Below, in pieces: positions 44,836 to 53,705 of a stretch of DNA of 64,000 nucleotides (within the stretch, counting starts at the first letter, position 1; each line of letters begins with the position of its first letter). The notes below the pieces were generated by a model, which was not told where the DNA came from, did no database searches, and worked only from the letters and a program-made list of their open reading frames with translations. The DNA is taken from positions 372,001-436,000 of the forward strand of contig JADJRC010000002.1 of assembly GCA_016712415.1 (NCBI GenBank), read 5' to 3'. The position numbers and the translations under genes were made by a program. The stretch comes from Lewinellaceae bacterium. Its GTDB lineage: Bacteria; Bacteroidota; Bacteroidia; Chitinophagales; Saprospiraceae.

Positions 44836-47833
44836 ATGAAAAATCTCCTACCTGTCATCATAGCCGTACTCGCGACGGCCCATACCGCAACCGCTCAAAA
44901 CCGGTATTATGTAAACATTTCGGCCGCAGGCGCCAACAACGGCGCCTCGTGGGCCGACGCTTTCACCGATCTTCAATCCGCACTCGCCCAGGCGCAGGCC
45001 GGCGACGAGGTGTGGGTGGCCGAAGGCGTGTACCGCCCCACAGCGGGTACCGACCGGACGCTGTCGTTCGAGCAGGCGAGCGGGGTGGCGCTGTACGGCG
45101 GCTTTGCGGGTACGGAAAGCGCCCTGCCGGAGCGCGACTGGACGCAGCACGTCACGGTGCTGAGCGGCGACATCGGTGCGGCAGGCGACAGCAGCGACAA
45201 TGCGTACACGGTGCTGTATCTCGAAGAACCGGACACCAATACAGTGGTGGACGGCTTCACGGTGCGCGACGGCAACGCCGACTACAGCGGCCAAGCCACC
45301 TCGCGCGACCGGCGCAGGTGCGGCGGGGGCATGTACGTGATGGGGGAGAATTGGGAGGCGTACCCCGAGATCAGGAATTGCAGTTTTGTGCACAACATGG
45401 CGCGGGGCTTCGGCGGCGGAGTGCTGGTAAACGGCGCGGGCGTCGGTTCGGCAGGGCCGTATTTCGTCAATTGCCGCTTTGAGGACAACCGCTCGGTATC
45501 GTCGAGCGGCGGCGGACTGGCGCGGCTGGGCGGCAGTTGGTTGGAGCGGGAGCGCGACCTTGACGGCTGCGTATTCCTGCGCAACCAGGCGGGGTTCCAG
45601 GGCGGCGGATTTTATTATTCGGATTCGGAGCGGACGGACACCCTGAACATCGTTGACTGTGATTTCATCGAAAACAATGCACAGAACTGGGGAGGAGGGG
45701 CAGAGCTTCAGATGGGCCGCGAAAATCCGGGGAGTGTGGTGATTACCGGGTGCCGGTTTATCAAAAATATGGCAAATGAGGGAGGGGCTATAAAATGCTT
45801 TCCACCTACCTTCCTCTATACCAGTTTCGTCCGATTCGACGGATGCGATTTCATCGGTAACAAATATAATAATAATCCCGTTAATGCCCCACTCGTCATT
45901 TTTCTCGATCTTATCAATTATTCTGAAGGGAAACAGGTTATCTCGAATTGCCGTTTCATGAAAAATGAAGGATGGAAGGCTATCCTGGCTTCTGCCTTTC
46001 TATCGGACACTTGCATACTCGAAAATCTGCTTTTTAAGTGTGAAGATATCATAGGCTCTATTTTGGCCGTCGGTTCGCATGATCACTACCTGTTCATGAG
46101 CAACTCCTCATTTTCGGAGAATAAAGCTGGGGCCTGTTTTTTTCCAGACGGTACCCCAAAAAAAATTTCCATCGTCAATTCTCTGTTCGAGCACAACAAT
46201 ATATCATCAAGGTACCTGATCAGAGAGGCAGATGCTGATACCATGCTGCTGCTCAACTCTTCCTTTGCCGACAATGATATCCAGCAGCACCCCCTCAACA
46301 ATACGTTCGATCTGACTATGCAGGCATTCAACTGCGTTTTCTCCGGCATTGGCGACTACAAAAAGTTTTTCTATACCCTCAAACCCAGCCTGATCTCCCA
46401 CTGCTACTTCGACAGCCTCGACTGCTCCCAGTTGTTTTCCAACGTCACCTGCGGCCCTGGTCTGATCATCGGCGGCGACCCGATGTTTGTCGCGCCCGAT
46501 AGCGGCGACTACCGCCTGCAACCCTGCTCGCCCCTGCTTGATGCGGGCAACAACGCCTTTCTTTCACCCGCCGACAGCACCGATCTGGCCGGCGCAGCCC
46601 GCGTCCAGCGCGGCATGGTCGACATCGGCCCCTATGAAACGCCCGCGCCGGGCTTAGCCGCCGACCCTGTGGCGGAGCCATCCTGTCCTGGCGGCCAGGC
46701 CGGCGCGGTGACTTTTTCTGTCAGCGACGGCTGCCCGCCCTTCGGCTATGCCTGGACTTCCGGCAGCAGCACGGGCAGCGGTACGGCCGGCCTGGCCGCC
46801 GGCGCCTATACCTTCACCATTACCGACGCCACAGGCGCAGCCTTCACCGCCAGCGTGACGGTACCGGAAGGAGATGCGCCCGACATCGTCGCCGTGCAGC
46901 AGCCTGTCATTTGCGGCGACACGCTGGGGGCAGCGCCACGGCGGGCGTCGCAGGCGGCATGCCGCCCTACGCCTGGCACTGGCAGGGCGGCAGCACCGAC
47001 AGCCTGCTCAGCGGTCTCGCCGCGGGCGCTTACCCCGTCACCGTCACCGACGCGCGCGGCTGCGTGGCCACCGGCACGGTGCAGGTAACCCGCGAAGGCA
47101 ACCTCGACGTGTCGATCCAGATCACCGAAATATCCTGCTTTGGCGCTGCCGACGGCGCGTTCACCGTGCTGCCGGAAAACGGAAAAGCGCCGTACGCCTG
47201 GAATTGGGAAAACGGCAGCACTGGCCCCGACCTCGGCCCGCTCGGCCCCGGCAACTACCTCGGCACTGTGACCGACGCCCTGGGCTGCTCCATCGCGCTG
47301 GTGCTTCCACTGGACGAACCGGATTCGCTGCAATTCACTGCCACGGTGCACAACGCTTCGGGCCCGCAGGCGTCGGACGGCAGCATTATAGTTGCCCCGG
47401 TCAGCGGCGGTACGATGCCTTACTATTTTCAATGGGACAATGGTGACATGAACGACACGCTCGGCGCATTGCTGCCGGGCCTGTACACCCTGACCCTGAG
47501 CGACGAACGGGGTTGCAGCGCCACAGGCAGTTTCGAGGTATCGTGGTCTTCCGGTACATCAGAAGCGGGAAGCAGGGCGCACCTGCTCCTCTTTCCAACC
47601 CCGCCGGCGCGACGGCGGCGATCCAGGGCGAACTTCGGGACGGGCGTATTCCGGCGAGCCTGAAGATATTCGACGCAAGCGGCAAGGAAGTTCGTGCAGT
47701 GGCGATGCCCGGCAATACCGGTGTTTTTTACCGGCAGTTTACATTAGAGGGTATGGCAGCAGGGACGTATCTGCTGCGTTTGTGCGATGCGGAAGGGCGT
47801 GTGTTGGGGGAAGGAAAACTGGTGAAGCGGTAG
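44836..47833 (+). CDS. B2: beta-helix/SprB-repeat T9SS protein, paralogue of B1, two frame breaks
   Basis: Same architecture as B1: signal peptide MKNLLPVIIAVLATAHTATA, beta-helix domain, four SprB repeats and a sorting domain. Compared with B1 one G is missing at about 46925-46929 (five G against six) and one C at about 47595-47597 (two against three). As written, the protein stops at 47088, and the rest is in two other frames. Apart from those bases, the 3' 1.5 kb aligns with B1 without gaps, and the 5' 0.8 kb is also near-identical; the centre (about 45670-46300) is diverged. Either recent sequencing errors or an inactive or switchable copy. Confidence 0.85.
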
Positions 47834-47893
47834 CGCGCGTTAAGGAAGTCCCGAACATGCTCGTAACTTGGGGTCGTGAAATGGTCCCCTGTC

Positions 47894-48709
47894 ATGCAAT
47901 TCGCAGGAAATGTTTTCCGTCTCTGTTGGATCGGCATTTGCGCCCTCGCCATGCTCTCGCAAACGCGTTTTGTGCTTGGCCTGCCCCTCGCGCCCGGCCT
48001 GCTCGACGGTTATGTGCTGGGCAGTACGGTGTTCGCTTACGGCTTCACACACTCCGACAGACGTCTGAAAACGGCGTCTTGGTTGGCCGGACTGTTCGGA
48101 GGCGCCTGTTATGCCGTGTCTGCATGGGCGTTATTGTCGGCGCCGGCGCAGCACATACCTGAATACTGGCCTCTGGCAGCCTTGTTGCCTCTGCTGCTGT
48201 GGCTGCTGTATTACGGCCTGCAGCGTCCGGGCACCGCCGGACTGCGGGGTGTGCCCGCCGCCAAACCCGTTGTGGTGGGACTGACCTGGGCGATCGTAAC
48301 GGTCCTGCTGCCCTTGCCCGAAGAACACTGGAGCGAAGCGTCCATCATGTTTTCCGGAAGAACGCTGTTCATCTTTGCTTTGGCGCTGGCGTACGACCTG
48401 AGCGATCTGGCATACGACCGGCGCCACGGACTGGCGACACTGGCGGGTAAAATAGGCGCAAAGGGAACGTTCCGGCTTATGGATACGGCCCTTGCACTGG
48501 CGTTTTTATGCTATTGCACCAATTTTTTCCTGCATGTTTTTCCCCTTTATGCCACGGCAGCCCTGATCGCATCGCTGGTTTTTTCTGCCTGGTGGCTGCG
48601 CTTTTTACTGCGAAAATCTTTTTCAACCGGCCGTCAAAAACTGCTGATCGACGCCCTGATGCCCCTGCAATTGCTGTTGATCTGGCTGGCCTCGTTTTTG
48701 AAAATATGA
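47894..48709 (+). CDS. UbiA-like membrane protein
   Basis: A 271-aa integral membrane protein with about eight hydrophobic segments. The motif YDLSDLAYDRRHGLATLAGK resembles the second Asp-rich motif of UbiA prenyltransferases (DxxDxxxD before a Gly/Thr-Leu segment). The first, NDxxDxxxD-type motif is not evident (only FTHSDRRLK in the corresponding area), so it may be a divergent or non-catalytic member. ATG 47894 is preferred over GTG 47876. Downstream of B2 on the same strand with a 60-nt gap. Confidence 0.7.
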   Translation: MQFAGNVFRLCWIGICALAMLSQTRFVLGLPLAPGLLDGYVLGSTVFAYGFTHSDRRLKTASWLAGLFGGACYAVSAWALLSAPAQHIPEYWPLAALLPLLLWLLYYGLQRPGTAGLRGVPAAKPVVVGLTWAIVTVLLPLPEEHWSEASIMFSGRTLFIFALALAYDLSDLAYDRRHGLATLAGKIGAKGTFRLMDTALALAFLCYCTNFFLHVFPLYATAALIASLVFSAWWLRFLLRKSFSTGRQKLLIDALMPLQLLLIWLASFLKI

Positions 48710-48810
48710 CATTTCCGGGTTTTAACAGGGGCTTTCTTCGAAATCTGTCCTTTTTTATATGCGTAAAGCCGCTCGCTTCCCGTTCTTTGCGGCAAAATAG
48801 CAACCTGTCC

Positions 48811-49551
48811 ATGCGCCTCTTGCCCGTAATATGGGTTTTCTGCCTGTTTCTCCTGTATGCCTGCGCCGGCGACGGCAAACGCGACATACGCGACTACTAC
48901 TTCCCGGTGGAGGAGTTTCGCAGCGGCAAGGTGTACGAATACGACCTGGCAAAGGGCGATTCCTCCTCGCCGGAGTTCTGGTACTATCGCTCCTTTCTGC
49001 GCGACAGCGGCCTCTTTCTGTCCGGCACTTACTACGACAGCCGTTTTCAGATCGGCCAGATCGTGCGGGAAAAGATCGTGGAAAGCGGCGCCCAGGTGCG
49101 CGATTATTTTCTCTATGAAACGGACTGGGAGACGGGCAAACAGGTACAAACAACCGCCATTCTTGAGTCGCCGGATATTTTCCCCTTTCGTGTGCGCGAC
49201 TCCAGCGGCGTATTTTTGTTCAGCCTGAAATACCACCCCGCTGCCGATTCATCTACCACTATCTATATCATCCGCAACCGCATTTACCTCGGCGAAGGAC
49301 CGGCGTTCGAGTTTCAGGGAGAAACCTATCCCTGCATCCGTTTCGGCCTGCGCGAGGTGATCGGCAATGAAAAAGAAGGCGTGGCTGAAATTGAAGGTAC
49401 CGGCGAGGAATGGTACGCCAAAGGGCTTGGACTGGTGTACTACCGCAAACGGTTCGGGCTTAAGGGACAGGTGCAGTTCGAATACCAGCTCCGTGATATT
49501 TTTCCGATGTCGGAACTGGAAAAACGCGCGGCAGCGTATTTTGGTGAGTGA
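48811..49551 (+). CDS. Lipoprotein of unknown function
   Basis: A 246-aa protein with signal peptide MRLLPVIWVFCLFLLYAC and a lipobox ending in Cys18, so it is a predicted lipoprotein. The mature part is beta-rich and Tyr/Phe-rich (YYFPVEEF, YEYDLAKGD, YYRKRFGL), resembling an LolA/LpqH-like half barrel, but I recognise no family. The frame is open 100 codons upstream, but that stretch overlaps the UbiA-like gene and lacks a signal. Its TGA stop lies in a GTGAGTGATAAGTG array. Confidence 0.75.
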   Translation: MRLLPVIWVFCLFLLYACAGDGKRDIRDYYFPVEEFRSGKVYEYDLAKGDSSSPEFWYYRSFLRDSGLFLSGTYYDSRFQIGQIVREKIVESGAQVRDYFLYETDWETGKQVQTTAILESPDIFPFRVRDSSGVFLFSLKYHPAADSSTTIYIIRNRIYLGEGPAFEFQGETYPCIRFGLREVIGNEKEGVAEIEGTGEEWYAKGLGLVYYRKRFGLKGQVQFEYQLRDIFPMSELEKRAAAYFGE

Positions 49552-49592
49552 TAAGTGGTGAGTGATAAGTGGTGAGTGATAAGTGGTAAGGG
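49548..49592 (+). repeat. GTGAGTGATAAGTG array at the lipoprotein stop
   Basis: Three to four copies of GTGAGTGATAAGTG; the stop codon TGA is within the first. Inverse orientation relative to the array at 50411-50470 on the other side of the FkbM gene. Confidence 0.8.
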
Positions 49593-49652
49593 AGGGGTCT
49601 GAAATTCTGTACATTCTTAAATTCGGAAAATTCTGATATAAATTCCGGTATA

Positions 49653-50396
49653 ATGATCAACCACAGCAATAAAAATACCATTATGGTAACAAGGCTCAAA
49701 TCACGGATTAAGTATTTTATATTAAAAATAACGGGAAAATTTAGCTACATAAAAAAAGGTGTAAAATGTAAATATCTGTGGTATGGAAACAGGTATGGCG
49801 GCTTTTATATTTGTCCTGAATTCCTGGATAAAAATGCGGTTGTGTATTCTTTCGGTATAGGAGAAGATATATCGTTTGATCGTGCGGTAATTAATAACCA
49901 CGATTGTCATGTTTTTGGTTTTGACCCGACGCCAAAATCAATAGGCTGGATTAACAGGCAAAAGGTGCCCGGAAAATTTCATTTTTATGGATTTGGCATT
50001 AGTGATAAAAGCGGATTCGCAGACTTTTATCTCCCTAAAAATCCTGAATATGTATCAGGTAGCATAATTAAGCAAAAAAATGTCGACCTAATGAAAAAGG
50101 TAAGTGTGGAAATGAAATCAATTAAAGATATTATGAATGAATTGGGTCATCAGCATATTGACGTATTGAAAATGGATATTGAAGGTTCCGAGTATGCTGT
50201 AATTGAAAATATTCTGGACGCTAAAATATCCTTGACTCAAATTTTAATTGAATTTCACAGCCGGTTTATAGAAGATGGGGAGCATAAAACAGCGCAAATT
50301 ATTGCGAAGTTGAAAAGTAATGGATATGAAATATTTGGAATTTCTGATTCATTTGAAGAGATATCATTTATTAACAAAAATGCCTTCCGACATTAG
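49653..50396 (+). CDS. FkbM family SAM-dependent methyltransferase
   Basis: A 247-aa protein. The SAM-binding motif SFGIGEDISFD is followed by FGFDPTP, and the FkbM signature HIDVLKMDIEGSEYAVIENI is present. It likely methylates a sugar or polysaccharide hydroxyl. Base composition is strikingly AT-rich, about one third GC by eye, with AAA/ATT/GAA-type codons, against GC-rich neighbours on both sides. Recent horizontal acquisition is likely. Inverted short tandem-repeat arrays lie directly before and after the gene. Confidence 0.9.
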   Translation: MINHSNKNTIMVTRLKSRIKYFILKITGKFSYIKKGVKCKYLWYGNRYGGFYICPEFLDKNAVVYSFGIGEDISFDRAVINNHDCHVFGFDPTPKSIGWINRQKVPGKFHFYGFGISDKSGFADFYLPKNPEYVSGSIIKQKNVDLMKKVSVEMKSIKDIMNELGHQHIDVLKMDIEGSEYAVIENILDAKISLTQILIEFHSRFIEDGEHKTAQIIAKLKSNGYEIFGISDSFEEISFINKNAFRH

Positions 50397-50410
50397 AAAC
50401 CGCCGCTCCC

Positions 50411-50470
<60 letters not shown>

Positions 50471-50471
50471 C

Positions 50472-50912
50472 ATGTTAAAAAACGCTTTGATCGAAATTTT
50501 TGAGCGCGATTTGCGCCAGGTAGCCAGGGAAATCAACCTGTATGCCGACGAAAGCGACCTGTGGGTTGTGAAAGCAGAAATCAGCAATTCGGCCGGCAAC
50601 CTGTGCCTGCACCTGATCGGCAACCTGAACCATTTCATCGGCGCCGTTTTGGGGAATACAGGCTATGTGCGCGAACGTGAAAGGGAGTTTTCCGACAAAA
50701 ATGTGCCGCGTGCGGACCTGCTGCTACAACTGGAAAAAACCATTTCCGTGGTGACGGAGGCCTTGCGCCATCTCCCCGACCCGGCTCTGAATGAGGATTT
50801 TCCGGTCGACAAACGTGGCCAAATCGTGAAAACGGACTTCATGCTGCTGCACCTGCTGGGCCACCTGAGCTATCACCTCGGACAGATCAATTATCACCGG
50901 CGGTTGATTTGA
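50472..50912 (+). CDS. DinB-like four-helix protein (DUF1572 type)
   Basis: A 146-aa DinB/YfiT-like helical bundle. Conserved histidines are in LIGNLNHFIG (about residue 58) and HLLGHLSYHLGQINYHRR (C-terminal), typical of the metal-binding triad of this family. Some members act as thiol-dependent or metal-dependent transferases; the reaction here is unknown. The start codon directly follows a repeat array. Confidence 0.88.
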   Translation: MLKNALIEIFERDLRQVAREINLYADESDLWVVKAEISNSAGNLCLHLIGNLNHFIGAVLGNTGYVREREREFSDKNVPRADLLLQLEKTISVVTEALRHLPDPALNEDFPVDKRGQIVKTDFMLLHLLGHLSYHLGQINYHRRLI

Positions 50913-50961
50913 GACCGGACGCCGGCACCTGTGCTTCTTTTTCCAATAACAATCGAATATC

Positions 50962-51666
50962 ATGAAACACCTTTGCTTGTCACTATTTCTTTGCCTGTCA
51001 GCGTTAAACACGGTAACGGCCCAGAGTGGCCGCTTTTCATTCGGCATCAGTATGGCCCCAACGATAACCGGCAATATCCTTACTGCCGACAAAAGCCTTG
51101 CGCCGTTTGTGGTGGAGGCGTACCGCAACCTGGAAAAAACCAGGCTGGGTTTTACGGGATACCTCAGCGCGGAATACCGGCTCGGCTCAAGGTCAATACT
51201 TCAACTCGGGTTGGGCTATACCCTGACGGGTTATAAGTCCGACAAGATCGGGTTGCAATTTCCCACACCAAGTCCCGTCGACCCGACATACGTTCAATAT
51301 ACCGACAGTTACAAGGATGTATTTATCCCCCTCAGTTATCGATATTACCTCACCCAAAAGCGGCACAGGTGGTTTGTCAGCGGAGGACTGGCGCCGACCG
51401 TCAAAATAAGCCGGCAAACCACCATGAAATTGTGGTATGCCGATGGGAGTACCGAAAAGAAAACGGAGGATATTTCCGGCGTCGATCTCAGAAAAGTAAA
51501 CCTGATTGGTCTTATTGGTACGGGTGTCGATTTTGCCCTGACAGATCACCTTCATGTTCTTTTCCAGCCGACATTTCAGTATGCTTTTTTCGGTATTGCA
51601 AAAGATGCTTCGCTCAATCGGCATCCCTGGGCTGTCGGGGCAGGGGTTGTGCTGGTGAAACAGTAG
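50962..51666 (+). CDS. Outer-membrane beta-barrel protein
   Basis: A 234-aa exported protein with signal peptide MKHLCLSLFLCLSALNTVTAQ. Alternating amphipathic strands follow (GRFSFGISMAPTITGN, LQLGLGYTLTGY, ISLSYRYYL-type), and the last strand is HPWAVGAGVVLVKQ. This fits an OMP_b-brl/PorT-like barrel of about eight strands. Ligand unknown. 49 nt after the DinB gene. Confidence 0.82.
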   Translation: MKHLCLSLFLCLSALNTVTAQSGRFSFGISMAPTITGNILTADKSLAPFVVEAYRNLEKTRLGFTGYLSAEYRLGSRSILQLGLGYTLTGYKSDKIGLQFPTPSPVDPTYVQYTDSYKDVFIPLSYRYYLTQKRHRWFVSGGLAPTVKISRQTTMKLWYADGSTEKKTEDISGVDLRKVNLIGLIGTGVDFALTDHLHVLFQPTFQYAFFGIAKDASLNRHPWAVGAGVVLVKQ

Positions 51667-51677
51667 TGAAAAAGTGT

Positions 51678-51788
51678 TCAGGACAATACCACACGCCGCC
51701 CTTCGATAGCCGACATGTGGATGGCTTCAACCACCTTGAAGTCGTGCAAGCCTTCTTCTCCCGGCACAAACAAAGGACACAAATCTAA
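51678..51788 (-). pseudogene. Remnant of a Gfo/Idh/MocA oxidoreductase C-terminus
   Basis: The minus strand reads VPGEEGLHDFKVVEAIHMSA then IEGRRVVLS and a stop. This is typical of the very end of a Gfo/Idh/MocA dehydrogenase. A stop codon lies just upstream in frame and no N-terminal domain is present. About 30 codons survive, between the barrel gene and the fumC promoter. Confidence 0.7.
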
Positions 51789-51831
51789 TTAACTCAGGTT
51801 ACGAAGGACCACAATTTTCCCGCTACCCTTT

Positions 51832-51839
51832 TACCTTTG
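51832..51839 (+). promoter_or_regulatory. -7 box of fumC
   Basis: TACCTTTG matches TAnnTTTG, 51 nt before ATG 51891. The predicted leader is made largely of the ACCGTCC repeat. Confidence 0.55.
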
Positions 51840-51845
51840 CCCCTC

Positions 51846-51888
51846 ACCCCACAGACCGTCCACCGTCCACCGTCCACCGTCTACCGAA
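51846..51888 (+). repeat. ACCGTCC tandem repeat in the fumC leader
   Basis: Four copies of ACCGTCC/ACCGTCT lie directly before the start codon. Two related units occur at 27927-27948. Confidence 0.8.
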
Positions 51889-51890
51889 AC

Positions 51891-53285
51891 ATGGAATACC
51901 GTATAGAAAAAGATACCATGGGCAAAGTGCAGGTGCCCGCTCATGTCTACTGGGGCGCGCAAACGCAGCGCTCCATTGAAAATTTCAAGATCGCACGCGA
52001 GACCAACCGCATGCCCATCGAGATCATCCGGGCTTTTGCCTACCTGAAAAAAGCCGCAGCGCTGACCAACTTCGATGCAGGCGTACTGCCCGGCGAAAAA
52101 TGCGACCTGATCGCGCAGGTATGCGACGAGATACTCGCCGGCAAACTCGACGACCAGTTCCCGCTCGTTGTCTGGCAAACCGGCTCCGGCACCCAGAGCA
52201 ACATGAACGCCAACGAGGTCATCGCCCACCGCGCGCACGTGCTCAACGGCGGCCAACTCACCGACGAGCAGAAGTTCGTACACCCCAACGACGACGTCAA
52301 CAAGTCGCAATCGTCGAACGACACCTTCCCGACGGCCATGCACATCGCGGCTTACAAGATGCTGATCGAAGTGACGATTCCCGGCATTGAAACCCTGCGC
52401 GACACGCTGAAAGCCAAATCCGACGCCTATATGGACGTGGTGAAAATCGGCCGCACGCACTTCATGGACGCCACACCGCTCACGCTGGGTCAGGAATTCA
52501 GCGGCTACGTCGCCCAACTCGACCACGGCCTGCGCGCCATTCGCAACAGTCTCGCGCACCTGAGCGAACTCGCGCTCGGCGGTACGGCTGTCGGCACGGG
52601 CATCAATACGCCAAAAGGGTATTCGGAAAACGTGGCCATGCACATCGCTGCGCTCACGGGCTTGCCGTTCATTACAGCCCCCAATAAATTCGAGGCACTT
52701 GCCGCCCACGACGGTATCGTGGAAAGCCACGGCGCCCTCAAGACGGTGGCCGTAAGCCTGATGAAAATTGCCAACGACATCCGCATGCTTTCTTCCGGAC
52801 CGCGTTCGGGCATCGGCGAAATACATATCCCAGACAACGAGCCGGGCTCCAGCATCATGCCGGGTAAGGTTAACCCCACCCAGTGTGAAGCGCTCACCAT
52901 GGTGGCCGCCCAGGTGATGGGCAACGACGTAGCCATCAATATCGGTGGCGCAACGGGACATTTTGAACTGAACGTGTTCAAGCCGGTGATGATCTATAAT
53001 TTTCTGCATTCCGCGCGCCTGATCGGCGAAGCCTGCGTGTCGTTCAACGACAAGTGCGCTATCGGCATAGAGCCGCTGCGCGACAACATCGCCAAACATG
53101 TGAACAACTCGCTCATGCTGGTGACCGCGCTGAACACCAAAATCGGTTACTACAAAGCGGCTGAAATTGCCCAGACTGCCCACCGGGAAGGTACTACGCT
53201 AAAAGAAACGGCCGTCAAACTCGGCTACCTCACGGCGGAGGAGTTCGACGCCTGGGTCCGGCCTGAAGACATGGTAGGCCGATAA
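51891..53285 (+). CDS. fumC: Class II fumarate hydratase
   Basis: A 464-aa fumarase interconverting fumarate and malate in the TCA cycle. The class II features are YWGAQTQRSIENF at the N-terminus, TGSGTQSNMN, QSSNDTFPTAMH, and the superfamily signature GSSIMPGKVNP with the catalytic flexible loop. Full length. ATG 51891 is chosen, since the upstream codons are repeat-derived (PPSTVYRN). A large repeat region follows the gene. Confidence 0.97.
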   Translation: MEYRIEKDTMGKVQVPAHVYWGAQTQRSIENFKIARETNRMPIEIIRAFAYLKKAAALTNFDAGVLPGEKCDLIAQVCDEILAGKLDDQFPLVVWQTGSGTQSNMNANEVIAHRAHVLNGGQLTDEQKFVHPNDDVNKSQSSNDTFPTAMHIAAYKMLIEVTIPGIETLRDTLKAKSDAYMDVVKIGRTHFMDATPLTLGQEFSGYVAQLDHGLRAIRNSLAHLSELALGGTAVGTGINTPKGYSENVAMHIAALTGLPFITAPNKFEALAAHDGIVESHGALKTVAVSLMKIANDIRMLSSGPRSGIGEIHIPDNEPGSSIMPGKVNPTQCEALTMVAAQVMGNDVAINIGGATGHFELNVFKPVMIYNFLHSARLIGEACVSFNDKCAIGIEPLRDNIAKHVNNSLMLVTALNTKIGYYKAAEIAQTAHREGTTLKETAVKLGYLTAEEFDAWVRPEDMVGR

Positions 53286-53330
53286 GACTCGAAGTAGCCA
53301 GGTGGTTTTGACAGGGTCGAGAGGAAGTTT

Positions 53331-53692
53331 ATGACAGGATTGACAAGTTTGTATAGATTCTGACAAGATTCACAGGATTGACAAGTTTGTATAGATTCTG
53401 ACAAGATTCACAGGATTGACAAGTTTGTATAGATTCTGACAAGATTCACAGGATTGACAAGTTTGTGTAGATTTTGACAGGATTCACAGGATTGACAAGT
53501 TTGTGTAGATTCTGACAGGATTCACAGGATTGACAAGTTTGTGTAGATTCTGACAGGATTCACAGGATTGACAAGTTTGTGTAGATTCTGACAAGATTCA
53601 CAGGATTGACAAGTTTGTGTAGATTCTGACAAGATTCACAGGGTTGACAGGATTGTATAGATTCTGACAGGATTGACAAGTTGAACAAGTAT
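53331..53692 (+). repeat. 38-bp tandem repeat array (about 9 copies)
   Basis: GACAAGTTTGT recurs with a strict 38-bp period from 53342 to 53608 (53342, 53380, 53418, 53456, 53494, 53532, 53570, 53608), then degenerates at about 53646. Each unit is GATTGACAAGTTTGT(A/G)TAGATTCTGACA plus GATTCACAG. There are no spacers between copies and no coding potential. Confidence 0.92.
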
Positions 53693-53705
53693 GGTTGGTC
53701 AAATA

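Noticed and set aside
44670..45482. 270-codon frame covering the inverted repeat and the B2 start
   Set aside because: Reads through the palindrome (PDPSPDGRGD-type artefact) and a shifted frame of B2. B2 itself is strongly supported.
27276..47833. Diversity-generating retroelement using the four-helix-bundle protein as Avd
   Set aside because: No reverse transcriptase and no template/variable repeat pair were seen. B1/B2 differences are not limited to adenine positions.
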